Counted from the stretch's first letter, positions 1 to 5,568 are shown. The stretch is 5,784 nt of DNA from UKL13-2 sp044346745 (GCA_044346745.1 JBIIYQ010000164.1:1-5784); one strand, 5' to 3'. A program made the numbers and translations. Notes: a model not told the origin generated them from the sequence alone.

Positions 1-293
1 GTGGAACACACCTGCGTTAGCTTGCGGACAATTCGGCGGTCGTGGCCGCTAGATTCCTCATCGACGCTGGGTGGTGTGGGTGGGGGAATACTTTTGGAGT
101 CTGTCTCTCGGTAAGGAGAGCAGATGCGGCGGTTAGCCCCTCCACCCCGGCTTCTCTACTGTTACAGAAGAAAACCGTTAACACCAGTGCAACCATACAA
201 GCGGCGGTCCACGCGAGCCGTCTAATTTCATATCTTGATCCGCCGAATCAAAATGAAAAGCCATGTGACTTTGACCCTTGGTGTGCTTAACAG
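1..293. other. Left-end region with no supported gene
   Basis: I find no convincing gene here. A GTG-initiated reading frame of 82 codons (42-290, plus) is open but has no Shine-Dalgarno sequence, no recognisable motif and an unremarkable Ser/Ala-rich composition, so I do not call it. Two GTTAG words (16-20 and 132-136) recall integron core sites, but neither has the upstream arms of an attC. The region may be the leader of the downstream cassette gene or the decayed remains of a neighbouring cassette; neither can be shown from this sequence. Confidence 0.4.
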
Positions 294-713
294 ATGACCA
301 CCTTCTCCCCGAACCTACAGGACTTCTTGGCTACCGCAAGCAATGAGTTTCAGTACCTACTGTCAGACTACGACTTCTCGATTGATCCGCCCGGAGTCAA
401 TCCCTACTCCATCTCGTTCACCCGGGACAAGACGACGGTTAAGGTCGAAGGAATTAACTGGGGGGCAGGTGTCAACGTCATCCTATCGCACGCTAACGAG
501 CGGGTACCGCTGTGGGCCATCGCGCAAGCGAAGGGAGTTTATGAACCGCCGGGTTCAGGTCAATTAGAGCAGTTGAAGGAAAACGCAGCACTTCTCAGAA
601 GCGCTGCCGAGGACGTACTGAGGGGAAGTGCAAGCATTTTCCCAGCCGCGATCCAAGCCATGCGTGAGGCGAATGCTGAATCAAGCAAGCCAAAAGCGCG
701 CAAGCTTCCCTGA
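294..713 (+). CDS. Hypothetical protein, probable integron cassette gene
   Basis: This encodes 139 residues of unknown function and I cannot assign a family with confidence. The protein looks soluble and cytoplasmic, with no signal peptide or membrane segment. The N-terminal part (about 5-27) is probably helical and contains a FQYLLSDYDF stretch. Residues about 36-80 look like beta strands and include the two tryptophans (W56, W74). Residues about 90-125 form a likely helical tail (LEQLKENAALLRSAAEDVLRG), and the end is basic (KPKARKLP). As I recall, small cassette-borne proteins with an F-x2-L-x2-DYxF start and a late 'L..a.edvLrG' helix recur in gene arrays, but this is memory and not a match. 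ATG is the first start in frame; no strong Shine-Dalgarno precedes it, as is common for cassette genes. The attC-like site starts 9 nt after the TGA stop. The gene is convergent with dnaJ. The ORF is fairly secure and the function unknown. Confidence 0.68.
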   Translation: MTTFSPNLQDFLATASNEFQYLLSDYDFSIDPPGVNPYSISFTRDKTTVKVEGINWGAGVNVILSHANERVPLWAIAQAKGVYEPPGSGQLEQLKENAALLRSAAEDVLRGSASIFPAAIQAMREANAESSKPKARKLP

Positions 714-722
714 GCGCGTGCA

Positions 723-785
723 GCCTAACCACTCGCTCAAGCTGAGCACCAACGGTAAGACGCCAGCTTAGCGCGAACATTAAAC
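723..785 (+). other. attC-like integron recombination site
   Basis: This 63-nt imperfect palindrome has integron attC layout. The inverse core R'' is GCCTAAC (723-729), which fits RYYYAAC. L'' is TCAAGCTG (737-744) and pairs with L' CAGCTTA (764-770), leaving one unpaired C at 738. That is the extrahelical base (G on the bottom strand) that integron integrase uses to pick the strand. An internal ACC-AAC-GGT hairpin lies at 748-756. The distance from GCTTA (766-770) to the right core end is 20 nt, as in canonical short attC sites. The right core is ATTAAAC (779-785): it fits GTTRRRY except that the first G is A. Because TTRRRY comes from the next element after insertion, the mismatch to GCCTAA is expected; the missing G is not, and suggests decay. 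The site follows a short ORF by 9 nt, the typical cassette arrangement. Confidence 0.68.
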
Positions 786-906
786 AGCCGCGTTCGGGCA
801 ATCGCCATGTCGGCGTTGGGTCAAGAGTGTTGGTTACCATCGTCATAAAGCGGACGTTCTGTATGCCGGAAGGTGTACCAGGCTAAAGAAAAACAGCAGG
901 GTGAAA
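786..906. other. Intergenic region between cassette site and dnaJ
   Basis: No gene is supported here. The stretch lies between the attC-like site and the 3' end of convergent dnaJ. It holds a full GTTRRRY match (GTTGGGT, 815-821) without proper attC arms, and an AAGCGGACGTTC word at 848-859. On the dnaJ (minus) strand a T-rich run, GTTTTTCTTT (886-895), lies about 12 nt past the hairpin at the dnaJ stop and may help termination. Confidence 0.4.
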
Positions 907-930
907 CTTCTTCGCTAGCTTGCAAAGAAG
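907..930 (-). terminator. Hairpin over the dnaJ stop codon, possible terminator
   Basis: On the minus strand CTTCTTTGC (930-922) pairs with GCGAAGAAG (915-907) around a 6-nt loop, giving 9 pairs with one G-U. The dnaJ TAG stop (917-915) lies partly in the loop and partly in the stem. Only TTTC follows directly, and a better T-run comes some 12 nt later (895-886), so this is a weak or non-standard terminator. It could equally be an mRNA-stabilising 3' structure. Confidence 0.42.
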
Positions 931-2057
931 TCTTTGACTTTGTCCATAAACCCCTTGGCGCGGGGATTGTGTTTGTCGCCGTCTTTTTTGTTGATCTCTT
1001 CCAACTCGCGCAATAGCTCTTTCTGACGATCGGTCAGGCGAACCGGCGTTTCGATCACCACGTGGCACATGAGGTCGCCGTTTGAGGTCTGTCGAATTGG
1101 TTTGATACCTTTGCCACGTAGTCGGAATACCTGCCCAGATTGGGTCTCGGCCGGAATCTTAATCTTGGCTTCCCCGTCCAGCGTCGGGATGCTGATTTCG
1201 CCGCCAAGTGCTGCGACCGTAAACGAGATTGGCATTTCACAATGCAGATCTGCACCATCACGCTGGAACACACTGTGTGCCTTTAGTTGCACCACGACAT
1301 AGAGGTCGCCAGGTGGGCCACCATTTACGCCGGCTTCACCCTCACCCGACAAACGGATGCGATCACCATCGTCAACACCCGCTGGAATTTTGACTGACAA
1401 GGTCTTATGTTTCTTCACACGACCCGCACCGTTACAAGCCGCACAAGGTTCGGGGATGACTTTGCCGGTGCCGTGACAGGTCGGGCAGGTTTGTTGAATC
1501 GAGAAGAAACCCTGCTGCATGCGTACCTGGCCGGAGCCGCCGCAGGTGTGGCATGTCTTGGGCTTGGTGCCCGGTTTGGCACCTGAACCATCGCAGACCT
1601 CACACTCTTCCATGGCAGGGATACGGATCTTAGTTTCGGTGCCGCGTGCGGCCTGCTCTAGCGTGATCTCCATGTTGTAACGGAGGTCTGAGCCGCGATA
1701 AACCTGCTGGCCGCCGCCTCGCCGGCCACCGCCACCACCAAAAATCTCGCCGAAAATATCGCCGAATGCGTCTGAGAAGCCACTCATGCCTTCACCACCA
1801 TATCCGCCGGGGCCGCCACCCATCTGTGGGTTTACACCCGCGTGGCCATAGGCATCGTAGGCGCGACGTTTTTCAGCGTCTGCAAGAATTTCGTAGGCTT
1901 CTTTTGCCTCTTTAAACTTTCCCTCTGCATCTTTACTGTCAGGGTTGCGGTCAGGGTGGTACTTCATCGCGAGCTTGCGATAAGACTTCTTGATGTCGTC
2001 GTCCGATGCATCTCGATTGACGCCGAGAATTTCGTAAAAGTCGCGTTTGTTGGCCAT
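915..2057 (-). CDS. dnaJ: Chaperone protein DnaJ (Hsp40)
   Basis: This is the cytoplasmic J-domain co-chaperone. It binds unfolded proteins, delivers them to DnaK and stimulates DnaK ATP hydrolysis. At 380 residues it has the normal length and complete type I layout. The J domain spans about 4-70 with the HPD triad at 34-36. The G/F-rich linker spans about 75-117 and includes FGDIFGEIFGGGGG. The cysteine-rich zinc domain spans about 150-212 with four CxxCxGxG motifs (C152/C155, C169/C172, C191/C194, C205/C208). The C-terminal substrate and dimer domains span about 218-345. The start is fixed by the family's MANKRDFYEILGV opening. Oddly, no Shine-Dalgarno precedes the ATG. The leader reads CCTTCCCTCTTCTCACAA and is one arm of the inverted repeat around the neighbouring four-helix-bundle gene. 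In most relatives dnaJ directly follows dnaK; here a 432-nt unit intervenes. Expression presumably comes from the grpE/dnaK heat-shock transcripts, since no promoter is evident in the gap. Confidence 0.98.
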   Translation of the reverse strand: MANKRDFYEILGVNRDASDDDIKKSYRKLAMKYHPDRNPDSKDAEGKFKEAKEAYEILADAEKRRAYDAYGHAGVNPQMGGGPGGYGGEGMSGFSDAFGDIFGEIFGGGGGRRGGGQQVYRGSDLRYNMEITLEQAARGTETKIRIPAMEECEVCDGSGAKPGTKPKTCHTCGGSGQVRMQQGFFSIQQTCPTCHGTGKVIPEPCAACNGAGRVKKHKTLSVKIPAGVDDGDRIRLSGEGEAGVNGGPPGDLYVVVQLKAHSVFQRDGADLHCEMPISFTVAALGGEISIPTLDGEAKIKIPAETQSGQVFRLRGKGIKPIRQTSNGDLMCHVVIETPVRLTDRQKELLRELEEINKKDGDKHNPRAKGFMDKVKDFFAS

Positions 2058-2061
2058 TTGT

Positions 2062-2093
2062 GAGAAGAGGGAAGGGGGAATGGAGAAGAGGGA
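2062..2093. repeat. Direct repeat of GAGAAGAGGGA, 21-nt period
   Basis: The 11-mer GAGAAGAGGGA occurs at 2062-2072 and again at 2083-2093. The second copy lies inside the inverted-repeat arm and the first lies between that arm and the dnaJ start. The gap between them is also purine-rich (AGGGGGAATG). On the transcript this becomes two CCCTCTTCTC blocks directly upstream of the dnaJ ATG. Confidence 0.75.
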
Positions 2094-2101
2094 GGGCGGC
2101 C
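2070..2101. repeat. Inverted-repeat arm on the dnaJ side
   Basis: This 32-nt arm reads GGAAGGGGGAATGGAGAAGA and continues through GGGAGGGCGGCC on the plus strand. Its reverse complement matches 2468-2501 at 29 of 34 aligned positions, with 3 mismatches and 2 single-base gaps. It abuts the TAA stop of the four-helix-bundle gene and ends 12 nt before the dnaJ start. Confidence 0.88.
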
Positions 2102-2467
2102 TTAGGACGCAGAGACTTTGCGCCTGATCGCTGCGGCAAGTCCCATAACTAAGCCTGAAGTGCTGTCAATTCTAGCGAGGGTAGCCGTCGCGTCTTCAAC
2201 ATAATCGGGTTTGTGCGCTACCGTGAGTAGTGTATCGAGTTCGGAGAGGGAGCCACTTGCGATGCTCAGAAATTGCAAGTACTCCTTGCTCCCTTTGCGC
2301 GCTGCGCCTTCGGCGATGTTTGCAGGCGCAGAGACTGCCGCACGTCGAAGTTGCGAGACCAAGCCGAACTGCTCGGATTTGGGGAATGACGAAGTGAGCG
2401 CGCATATCTCGACTACAAGCTTCACCGCTTGTTGCCATACGATGAGGTCACGATGGTTGCGCTTCAC
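2102..2467 (-). CDS. Four helix bundle protein (23S rRNA IVS protein family)
   Basis: This 121-residue protein belongs to the four-helix-bundle family named for ORFs inside 23S rRNA intervening sequences (TIGR02436, PF05635-type). Recognition rests on the opening HRDLIVWQQAVKLVVEI (5-21), FPKSEQFGLVSQLRRAAVS (28-46), the hallmark PANIAEGAARKGSKEY (48-63) and LQFLSIASGSLSELDTLL (64-81). Four amphipathic helices are plausible and the length is normal for the family. The molecular role of these proteins is unsettled. They are small, basic and likely oligomeric, and the Avd accessory protein of diversity-generating retroelements shares the fold, but I see no reverse transcriptase here. Start is GTG; an AAGGG (2478-2474) lies 6 nt upstream, inside the inverted-repeat arm, so a folded stem would hide it. 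The gene sits between dnaK and dnaJ in their direction and is probably co-transcribed. It is intact, so not an obvious relic. Family confidence is high; function here is unknown. Confidence 0.93.
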   Translation of the reverse strand: MKRNHRDLIVWQQAVKLVVEICALTSSFPKSEQFGLVSQLRRAAVSAPANIAEGAARKGSKEYLQFLSIASGSLSELDTLLTVAHKPDYVEDATATLARIDSTSGLVMGLAAAIRRKVSAS

Positions 2468-2501
2468 GGCGCGCCCTTCACTCTTCTCCCTTCCACCTTC
2501 C
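2468..2501. repeat. Inverted-repeat arm on the dnaK side
   Basis: This 34-nt arm reads GGAAGGTGGAAGGGAGAAGA and onward on the minus strand. It directly precedes the GTG start of the four-helix-bundle gene and begins 4 nt after the dnaK stop. It pairs with 2070-2101 and carries the only purine-rich ribosome-binding candidates for that gene. Confidence 0.88.
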
Positions 2502-2505
2502 GGCG

Positions 2506-4461
2506 CTACTTTTTGTCCTTCACCTCGGTGAACTCGGCATCAACGACATTGCCCATGTCCTTTTCCTTAGCGGGTGCTTCTTGCGCGCCGCCAGCGCTTG
2601 GCCCCGCGCCGCTGGCAGCAGCTTCAGCCTGCGCCTTGGCTTGCATGTCAGCGTACATTTTCTCGCCGAGCTTCTGAGCGGCTTTGGTCAGCGCTTCCGT
2701 TCTGGCGGTGATGGCGTCTTTGTCGTTGCCTTTCAGCGCCTCCTCAAGATCCTTGCTGGCGGCTTCAATTGCAGACTTCTCGGATGCATCAAGCTTGCCG
2801 CCGTATTCTTCGAGGGACTTCTTGGTCTCGTGTACCAATGCATCACCTTGGTTACGCGCGGTCACGAGCTCAAGCGCTTTTTTATCTTCGTCAGCGTTGG
2901 CCTCAGCATCTTTCACCATGCGCTGGATTTCTTCTTCCGTCAAACCAGAGTTGGCCTTGATGGTGATCTTGTTTTCTTTGCCGGTTGCCTTGTCTTTCGC
3001 CGACACGTGCATGATGCCGTTCGCATCGATGTCAAAGGTGACTTCGATCTGTGGCTGGCCACGACGTGAAGGCGGGATACCTTCCAAATTGAACTGCCCC
3101 AGTGACTTGTTGCCTGCCGCGAGTTCCCGTTCACCCTGAAGCACGTGAATAGTCACGGCCGATTGATTGTCGTCAGCGGTCGAGAAGACTTGTGATGCCT
3201 TGGTCGGCACTGTTGTGTTTTTCTTGATCAGTTTGGTCGATACACCGCCAAGTGTTTCGATGCCCAGCGATAGCGGCGTGACGTCGAGTAACAATACGTC
3301 TTTCACGTCGCCTTTCAAGACGCCGCCCTGAATTGCCGCACCAACTGCAACGGCTTCGTCCGGGTTTACGTCTTTACGTGGCTCTTTGCCGAAAATCTCT
3401 TTGACCTTCTCCTGCACCTTCGGCATACGCGTTTGACCGCCGACCAAGATAACGTCAGAGATGTCCTCAATCTTGACACCAGCGTCTTTGATGGCGATGC
3501 GGCAAGGCTCGATGGTGCGCTCGATCAGTTCATCAACGAGGGACTCAAACTTGGCGCGGGTGATCTTCACCAGTAAATGCTTCGGGCCAGTCGCGTCGGC
3601 CGTGACGTATGGCAGGTTGACTTCGGTCTGTGAAGACGAAGATAGTTCGATCTTTGCTTTTTCAGCGGCTTCCTTCAGACGCTGCAATGCGAGCACGTCT
3701 TTCTTCAGGTCAATGCCTTGTTCTTTCTTGAATTCATCACATAGGTAGTCCATTAGGCGTTGGTCGAAATCTTCACCGCCCAAGAAAGTGTCACCGTTGG
3801 TGGATAGCACTTCAAATTGATGTTCGCCGTCGACCGAGGCAATTTCAATGATCGAGACGTCGAAGGTTCCCCCGCCCAAGTCATAGACGGCAATCTTGCG
3901 GTCACCTTCTTTTTTGTCCATGCCGAACGCTAGTGCCGCAGCAGTCGGTTCGTTGATGATGCGTTTGACTTCTAGGCCTGCGATACGACCGGCATCTTTG
4001 GTGGCCTGACGTTGCGCATCATTGAAGTAGGCTGGAACTGTGATGACGGCTTCAGTGACTTCTTCGCCAAGATAATCCTCAGCGGTTTTTTTCATTTTGC
4101 GCAACACTTCCGAGGACACCTGCGGCGGCGCGATTCGTTTACCACGTACTTCAACCCATGCATCACCGTTGTCGTTCTTGACGATCGTGTAAGGCATGAG
4201 ATTGATGTCTTTCTGGACTTCTTTTTCTTCAAAGCGGCGACCAATCAGTCGCTTAACCGCGAATAGGGTGTTTTTCGGGTTGGTTACCGCTTGACGTTTT
4301 GCCGATGCGCCGACCAACACTTCGCCGTCTTCCTGATAGGCGACAATCGATGGCGTGGTACGAGCGCCTTCGGCGTTCTCGATGACTTTTGGCTGACCGG
4401 CTTCCATGATGGATACACACGAGTTCGTGGTGCCCAAATCAATTCCAATAATTTTTCCCAT
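2506..4461 (-). CDS. dnaK: Molecular chaperone DnaK (Hsp70)
   Basis: This is the ATP-driven cytoplasmic chaperone that binds exposed hydrophobic peptides, refolds proteins and tunes the heat-shock response through sigma-32. At 651 residues it is full length. The nucleotide-binding domain (1-385) shows IDLGTTNS (7-14), catalytic K70, DLGGGTFD (194-201) with T199, the site that autophosphorylates in E. coli, and VILVGGQTRMPKVQ (338-351). The hydrophobic linker VLLLDVTP lies at 389-396. The substrate-binding beta domain spans about 397-505 and the helical lid about 508-610. An Ala/Gly-rich disordered tail ends in DAEFTEVKDKK, the conserved bacterial terminus. ATG is preceded by AAAGGGA (4475-4469), a good ribosome site. 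grpE lies 83 nt upstream, with a sigma-32-like promoter in the gap. The TAG stop lies only 4 nt from an inverted-repeat arm, where dnaJ would normally follow. No missing residues were seen. Confidence 0.99.
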   Translation of the reverse strand: MGKIIGIDLGTTNSCVSIMEAGQPKVIENAEGARTTPSIVAYQEDGEVLVGASAKRQAVTNPKNTLFAVKRLIGRRFEEKEVQKDINLMPYTIVKNDNGDAWVEVRGKRIAPPQVSSEVLRKMKKTAEDYLGEEVTEAVITVPAYFNDAQRQATKDAGRIAGLEVKRIINEPTAAALAFGMDKKEGDRKIAVYDLGGGTFDVSIIEIASVDGEHQFEVLSTNGDTFLGGEDFDQRLMDYLCDEFKKEQGIDLKKDVLALQRLKEAAEKAKIELSSSSQTEVNLPYVTADATGPKHLLVKITRAKFESLVDELIERTIEPCRIAIKDAGVKIEDISDVILVGGQTRMPKVQEKVKEIFGKEPRKDVNPDEAVAVGAAIQGGVLKGDVKDVLLLDVTPLSLGIETLGGVSTKLIKKNTTVPTKASQVFSTADDNQSAVTIHVLQGERELAAGNKSLGQFNLEGIPPSRRGQPQIEVTFDIDANGIMHVSAKDKATGKENKITIKANSGLTEEEIQRMVKDAEANADEDKKALELVTARNQGDALVHETKKSLEEYGGKLDASEKSAIEAASKDLEEALKGNDKDAITARTEALTKAAQKLGEKMYADMQAKAQAEAAASGAGPSAGGAQEAPAKEKDMGNVVDAEFTEVKDKK

Positions 4462-4500
4462 GATGTTTTCCCTTTGAAGCGAGTTTTTTAGATATGTTCT

Positions 4501-4528
4501 ATTTGGGGGCGGTACTTAACGCTTCAAG
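4501..4528 (-). promoter_or_regulatory. Sigma-32-like heat-shock promoter of dnaK
   Basis: On the minus strand CTTGAAG (4528-4522) and CCCCAAAT (4508-4501) are separated by 13 nt. The sigma-32 consensus is CTTGAAA, 11-16 nt, CCCCATNT, so each box has one mismatch. Transcription would start near 4494, leaving about 30 nt of leader before dnaK. It would let dnaK, the four-helix-bundle gene and dnaJ be induced independently of grpE. Confidence 0.68.
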
Positions 4529-4544
4529 TCTCGCCAGCTGCGGT

Positions 4545-5093
4545 TCAAGACTTGGCCTTGGAAACTGCAACCAATGCTGGACGTAGTACCCGCTCATGCA
4601 GTGTGTAGCCCTTTTGCATGACTGACACGACCGTGTTCGGTTCTTGCTCCGACTCGACTGCTGCAATGGACTGATGACGCGACGGATCAAATTTTTGACC
4701 CAGCGGATCTACCTCCTGGATGGAAAATTTTTCGAACACCGAAGTGAGTTGCCGTGCGGTCAGCTCCACCCCCTGTTTGTAAGCATCAACAGACGGCGAT
4801 TCTACTTTTAGCGCTGAATCTAGGCTGTCCTTGACCGCCAGCAACGCATCGGCAATCCGCTCGACACCATACTTCTGCGCCTTCAGCACGTCTTCGGCAG
4901 AGCGCCGACGGATGTTTTCCGTCTCCGCTTTCGCCCGCAGCCACTCGTCCTTGGCGGCGGTTGCCGCCGCTTCGGCGGTGGCTAATTTGATGGCGAGGTC
5001 AGCCCCCGAGTCGATCACGCTGGCGGTTGGGTCGGTTTGGTCTGTTTGCGCGTGCGTTGTCTGCCCCTGCGCATTTTCTGATGTTTGTGTCAT
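4545..5093 (-). CDS. grpE: Nucleotide exchange factor GrpE
   Basis: This is the homodimeric co-chaperone that releases ADP from DnaK and so resets the chaperone cycle in the cytoplasm; in E. coli it also acts as a thermosensor. The protein has 182 residues, within the family range. The N-terminus is a disordered Gln/Thr-rich tail (1-30). A long coiled-coil helix spans about 31-75 and contains the typical RAKAETENIRRRSAEDV (53-69). The short dimer helices span about 77-122. The C-terminal beta domain that contacts DnaK spans about 125-179, with GQKFDPSRHQSI (132-143) and the signature VVSVMQKGYTLHERVLRPALV (155-175). The ATG is preceded by AGGGAA (5106-5101). A sigma-32-like promoter lies about 35-60 nt upstream. 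It is first in the grpE-dnaK-dnaJ order, 83 nt before dnaK. Nothing is missing. Confidence 0.98.
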   Translation of the reverse strand: MTQTSENAQGQTTHAQTDQTDPTASVIDSGADLAIKLATAEAAATAAKDEWLRAKAETENIRRRSAEDVLKAQKYGVERIADALLAVKDSLDSALKVESPSVDAYKQGVELTARQLTSVFEKFSIQEVDPLGQKFDPSRHQSIAAVESEQEPNTVVSVMQKGYTLHERVLRPALVAVSKAKS

Positions 5094-5127
5094 CCCAGAT
5101 TTCCCTGAAAAAAATCGATCTTGGTGG

Positions 5128-5155
5128 ATATTGGGCTGATCAAGTTGATTTCAAG
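5128..5155 (-). promoter_or_regulatory. Sigma-32-like heat-shock promoter of grpE
   Basis: On the minus strand CTTGAAA (5155-5149), an exact -35 match, and CCCAATAT (5135-5128), one mismatch to CCCCATNT, are 13 nt apart. Transcription would start near 5121 and give a leader of about 28 nt with a Shine-Dalgarno at 5106-5101. The position directly before grpE supports the call. Confidence 0.8.
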
Positions 5156-5174
5156 CGCAATTACCTAAAGAAAC

Positions 5175-5199
5175 GCCGAAAATTTTGGGTTTCATCGGC
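5175..5199 (-). terminator. Possible terminator after the DUF360 gene
   Basis: On the minus strand GCCGA (5199-5195) pairs with TCGGC (5179-5175), extended by AAA/TTT after a 2-nt bulge, with a loop of about 8 nt. A T-rich tail GTTTCTTT follows (5174-5167). It begins 9 nt after the TAA stop and ends before the grpE promoter, where it would insulate grpE from upstream transcription. The stem is short, so the call is tentative. Confidence 0.45.
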
Positions 5200-5208
5200 T
5201 ATGGCGAG

Positions 5209-5568
5209 TTACGCTGCCGGTCGTTTCGGCCCATCGCTAATGAGCCAGTTCACTAACAGGGTGATTACTGAGTACATCAACGATCCAACAACTGCCGCCA
5301 TGAAGCCTGACACGGTAAATCCCTTGACGACCTCTGCAACTAGCCAGAAGAGCATGGCGTTGATGACGAAGATAAAGAGTCCCATCGTTAACAGGGTCAC
5401 CGGCAACGTGAGAAGGATAAGGATCGGTCGAATCACAGCATTGACCAATCCCAGAACCAGCGCCGCAACGAGGGCAGCGAAAATGCCGTCGACGCTGACG
5501 CCGGAATAGAGATAGGCCACCGCGAGTAGGGCGAGGGCGTTGACGCACCAGCGAACGAGAAGCTTCAT
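5209..5568 (-). CDS. DUF360 / phage holin family membrane protein
   Basis: This 119-residue integral membrane protein is of the Phage_holin_4_2/DUF360 type (PF04020, YvlD-like). Four hydrophobic segments are visible, at about 4-21, 28-48, 51-80 and 88-110. The family's core is seen in NAVIRPILILLTLPVTLLTM (43-62) followed by GLFIFVINAMLFWLV (63-77). The short C-terminus SDGPKRPAA is probably cytoplasmic. Members are widespread chromosomal proteins and the 'holin' name is historical; no lysis role is shown and no phage genes lie nearby. I chose ATG 5568-5566 (MKLLVRW) because AAAGG (5583-5579) sits about 10 nt upstream. The longer frame back to 5700 adds a charged, unconserved-looking leader that runs into the repeat region. 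It has the same strand as grpE with a 115-nt gap containing a possible terminator and the grpE promoter, so it is probably not in the same operon. Confidence 0.88.
   Translation of the reverse strand: MKLLVRWCVNALALLAVAYLYSGVSVDGIFAALVAALVLGLVNAVIRPILILLTLPVTLLTMGLFIFVINAMLFWLVAEVVKGFTVSGFMAAVVGSLMYSVITLLVNWLISDGPKRPAA

Larger units (their letters stand above)
2070..2501 (-). mobile_element. IVS-like unit: IR-flanked four-helix-bundle gene
   Basis: This 432-nt unit consists of two imperfect inverted repeats with one ORF filling the whole interval between them (366 nt, start codon to stop codon). It lies between dnaK, whose stop is 4 nt away, and dnaJ, whose start is 12 nt away. Known intervening sequences in 23S rRNA genes have the same plan: complementary ends form a stem, RNase III can cut it, and some carry a gene of this protein family. 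I infer that this is an intervening-sequence-like insertion in a protein operon. No target-site duplication and no transposase are visible, so mobility is inferred from structure only. Confidence 0.6.

Noticed and set aside
16..22. GTTAGCT as the core of an upstream attC
   Set aside because: The third R is C, not a purine, and the 15 nt before it lack a GCTTA-type L' arm; the rest would lie outside the window.
42..290. 82-codon plus-strand open frame starting with GTG
   Set aside because: No ribosome site, no motif, odd composition, and it overlaps probable cassette leader or decayed sequence.
815..821. GTTGGGT as the true right core of the attC, in place of ATTAAAC
   Set aside because: It fits GTTRRRY better, but the sequence before it does not pair with L'' and the site would be 99 nt with wrong arm spacing.
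2102..2467. Four-helix-bundle gene as the Avd component of a diversity-generating retroelement
   Set aside because: No reverse transcriptase, template repeat or variable repeat is present; the inverted repeats and the lone ORF fit an IVS-type unit better.
2581..3139. Long plus-strand open frames opposite dnaK
   Set aside because: They are antisense shadows created by the codon bias of dnaK, without ribosome sites or recognisable products.
5209..5568. Prophage holin/lysis cassette
   Set aside because: The DUF360 family is mostly chromosomal, no endolysin or phage gene is adjacent, and the neighbour is grpE.
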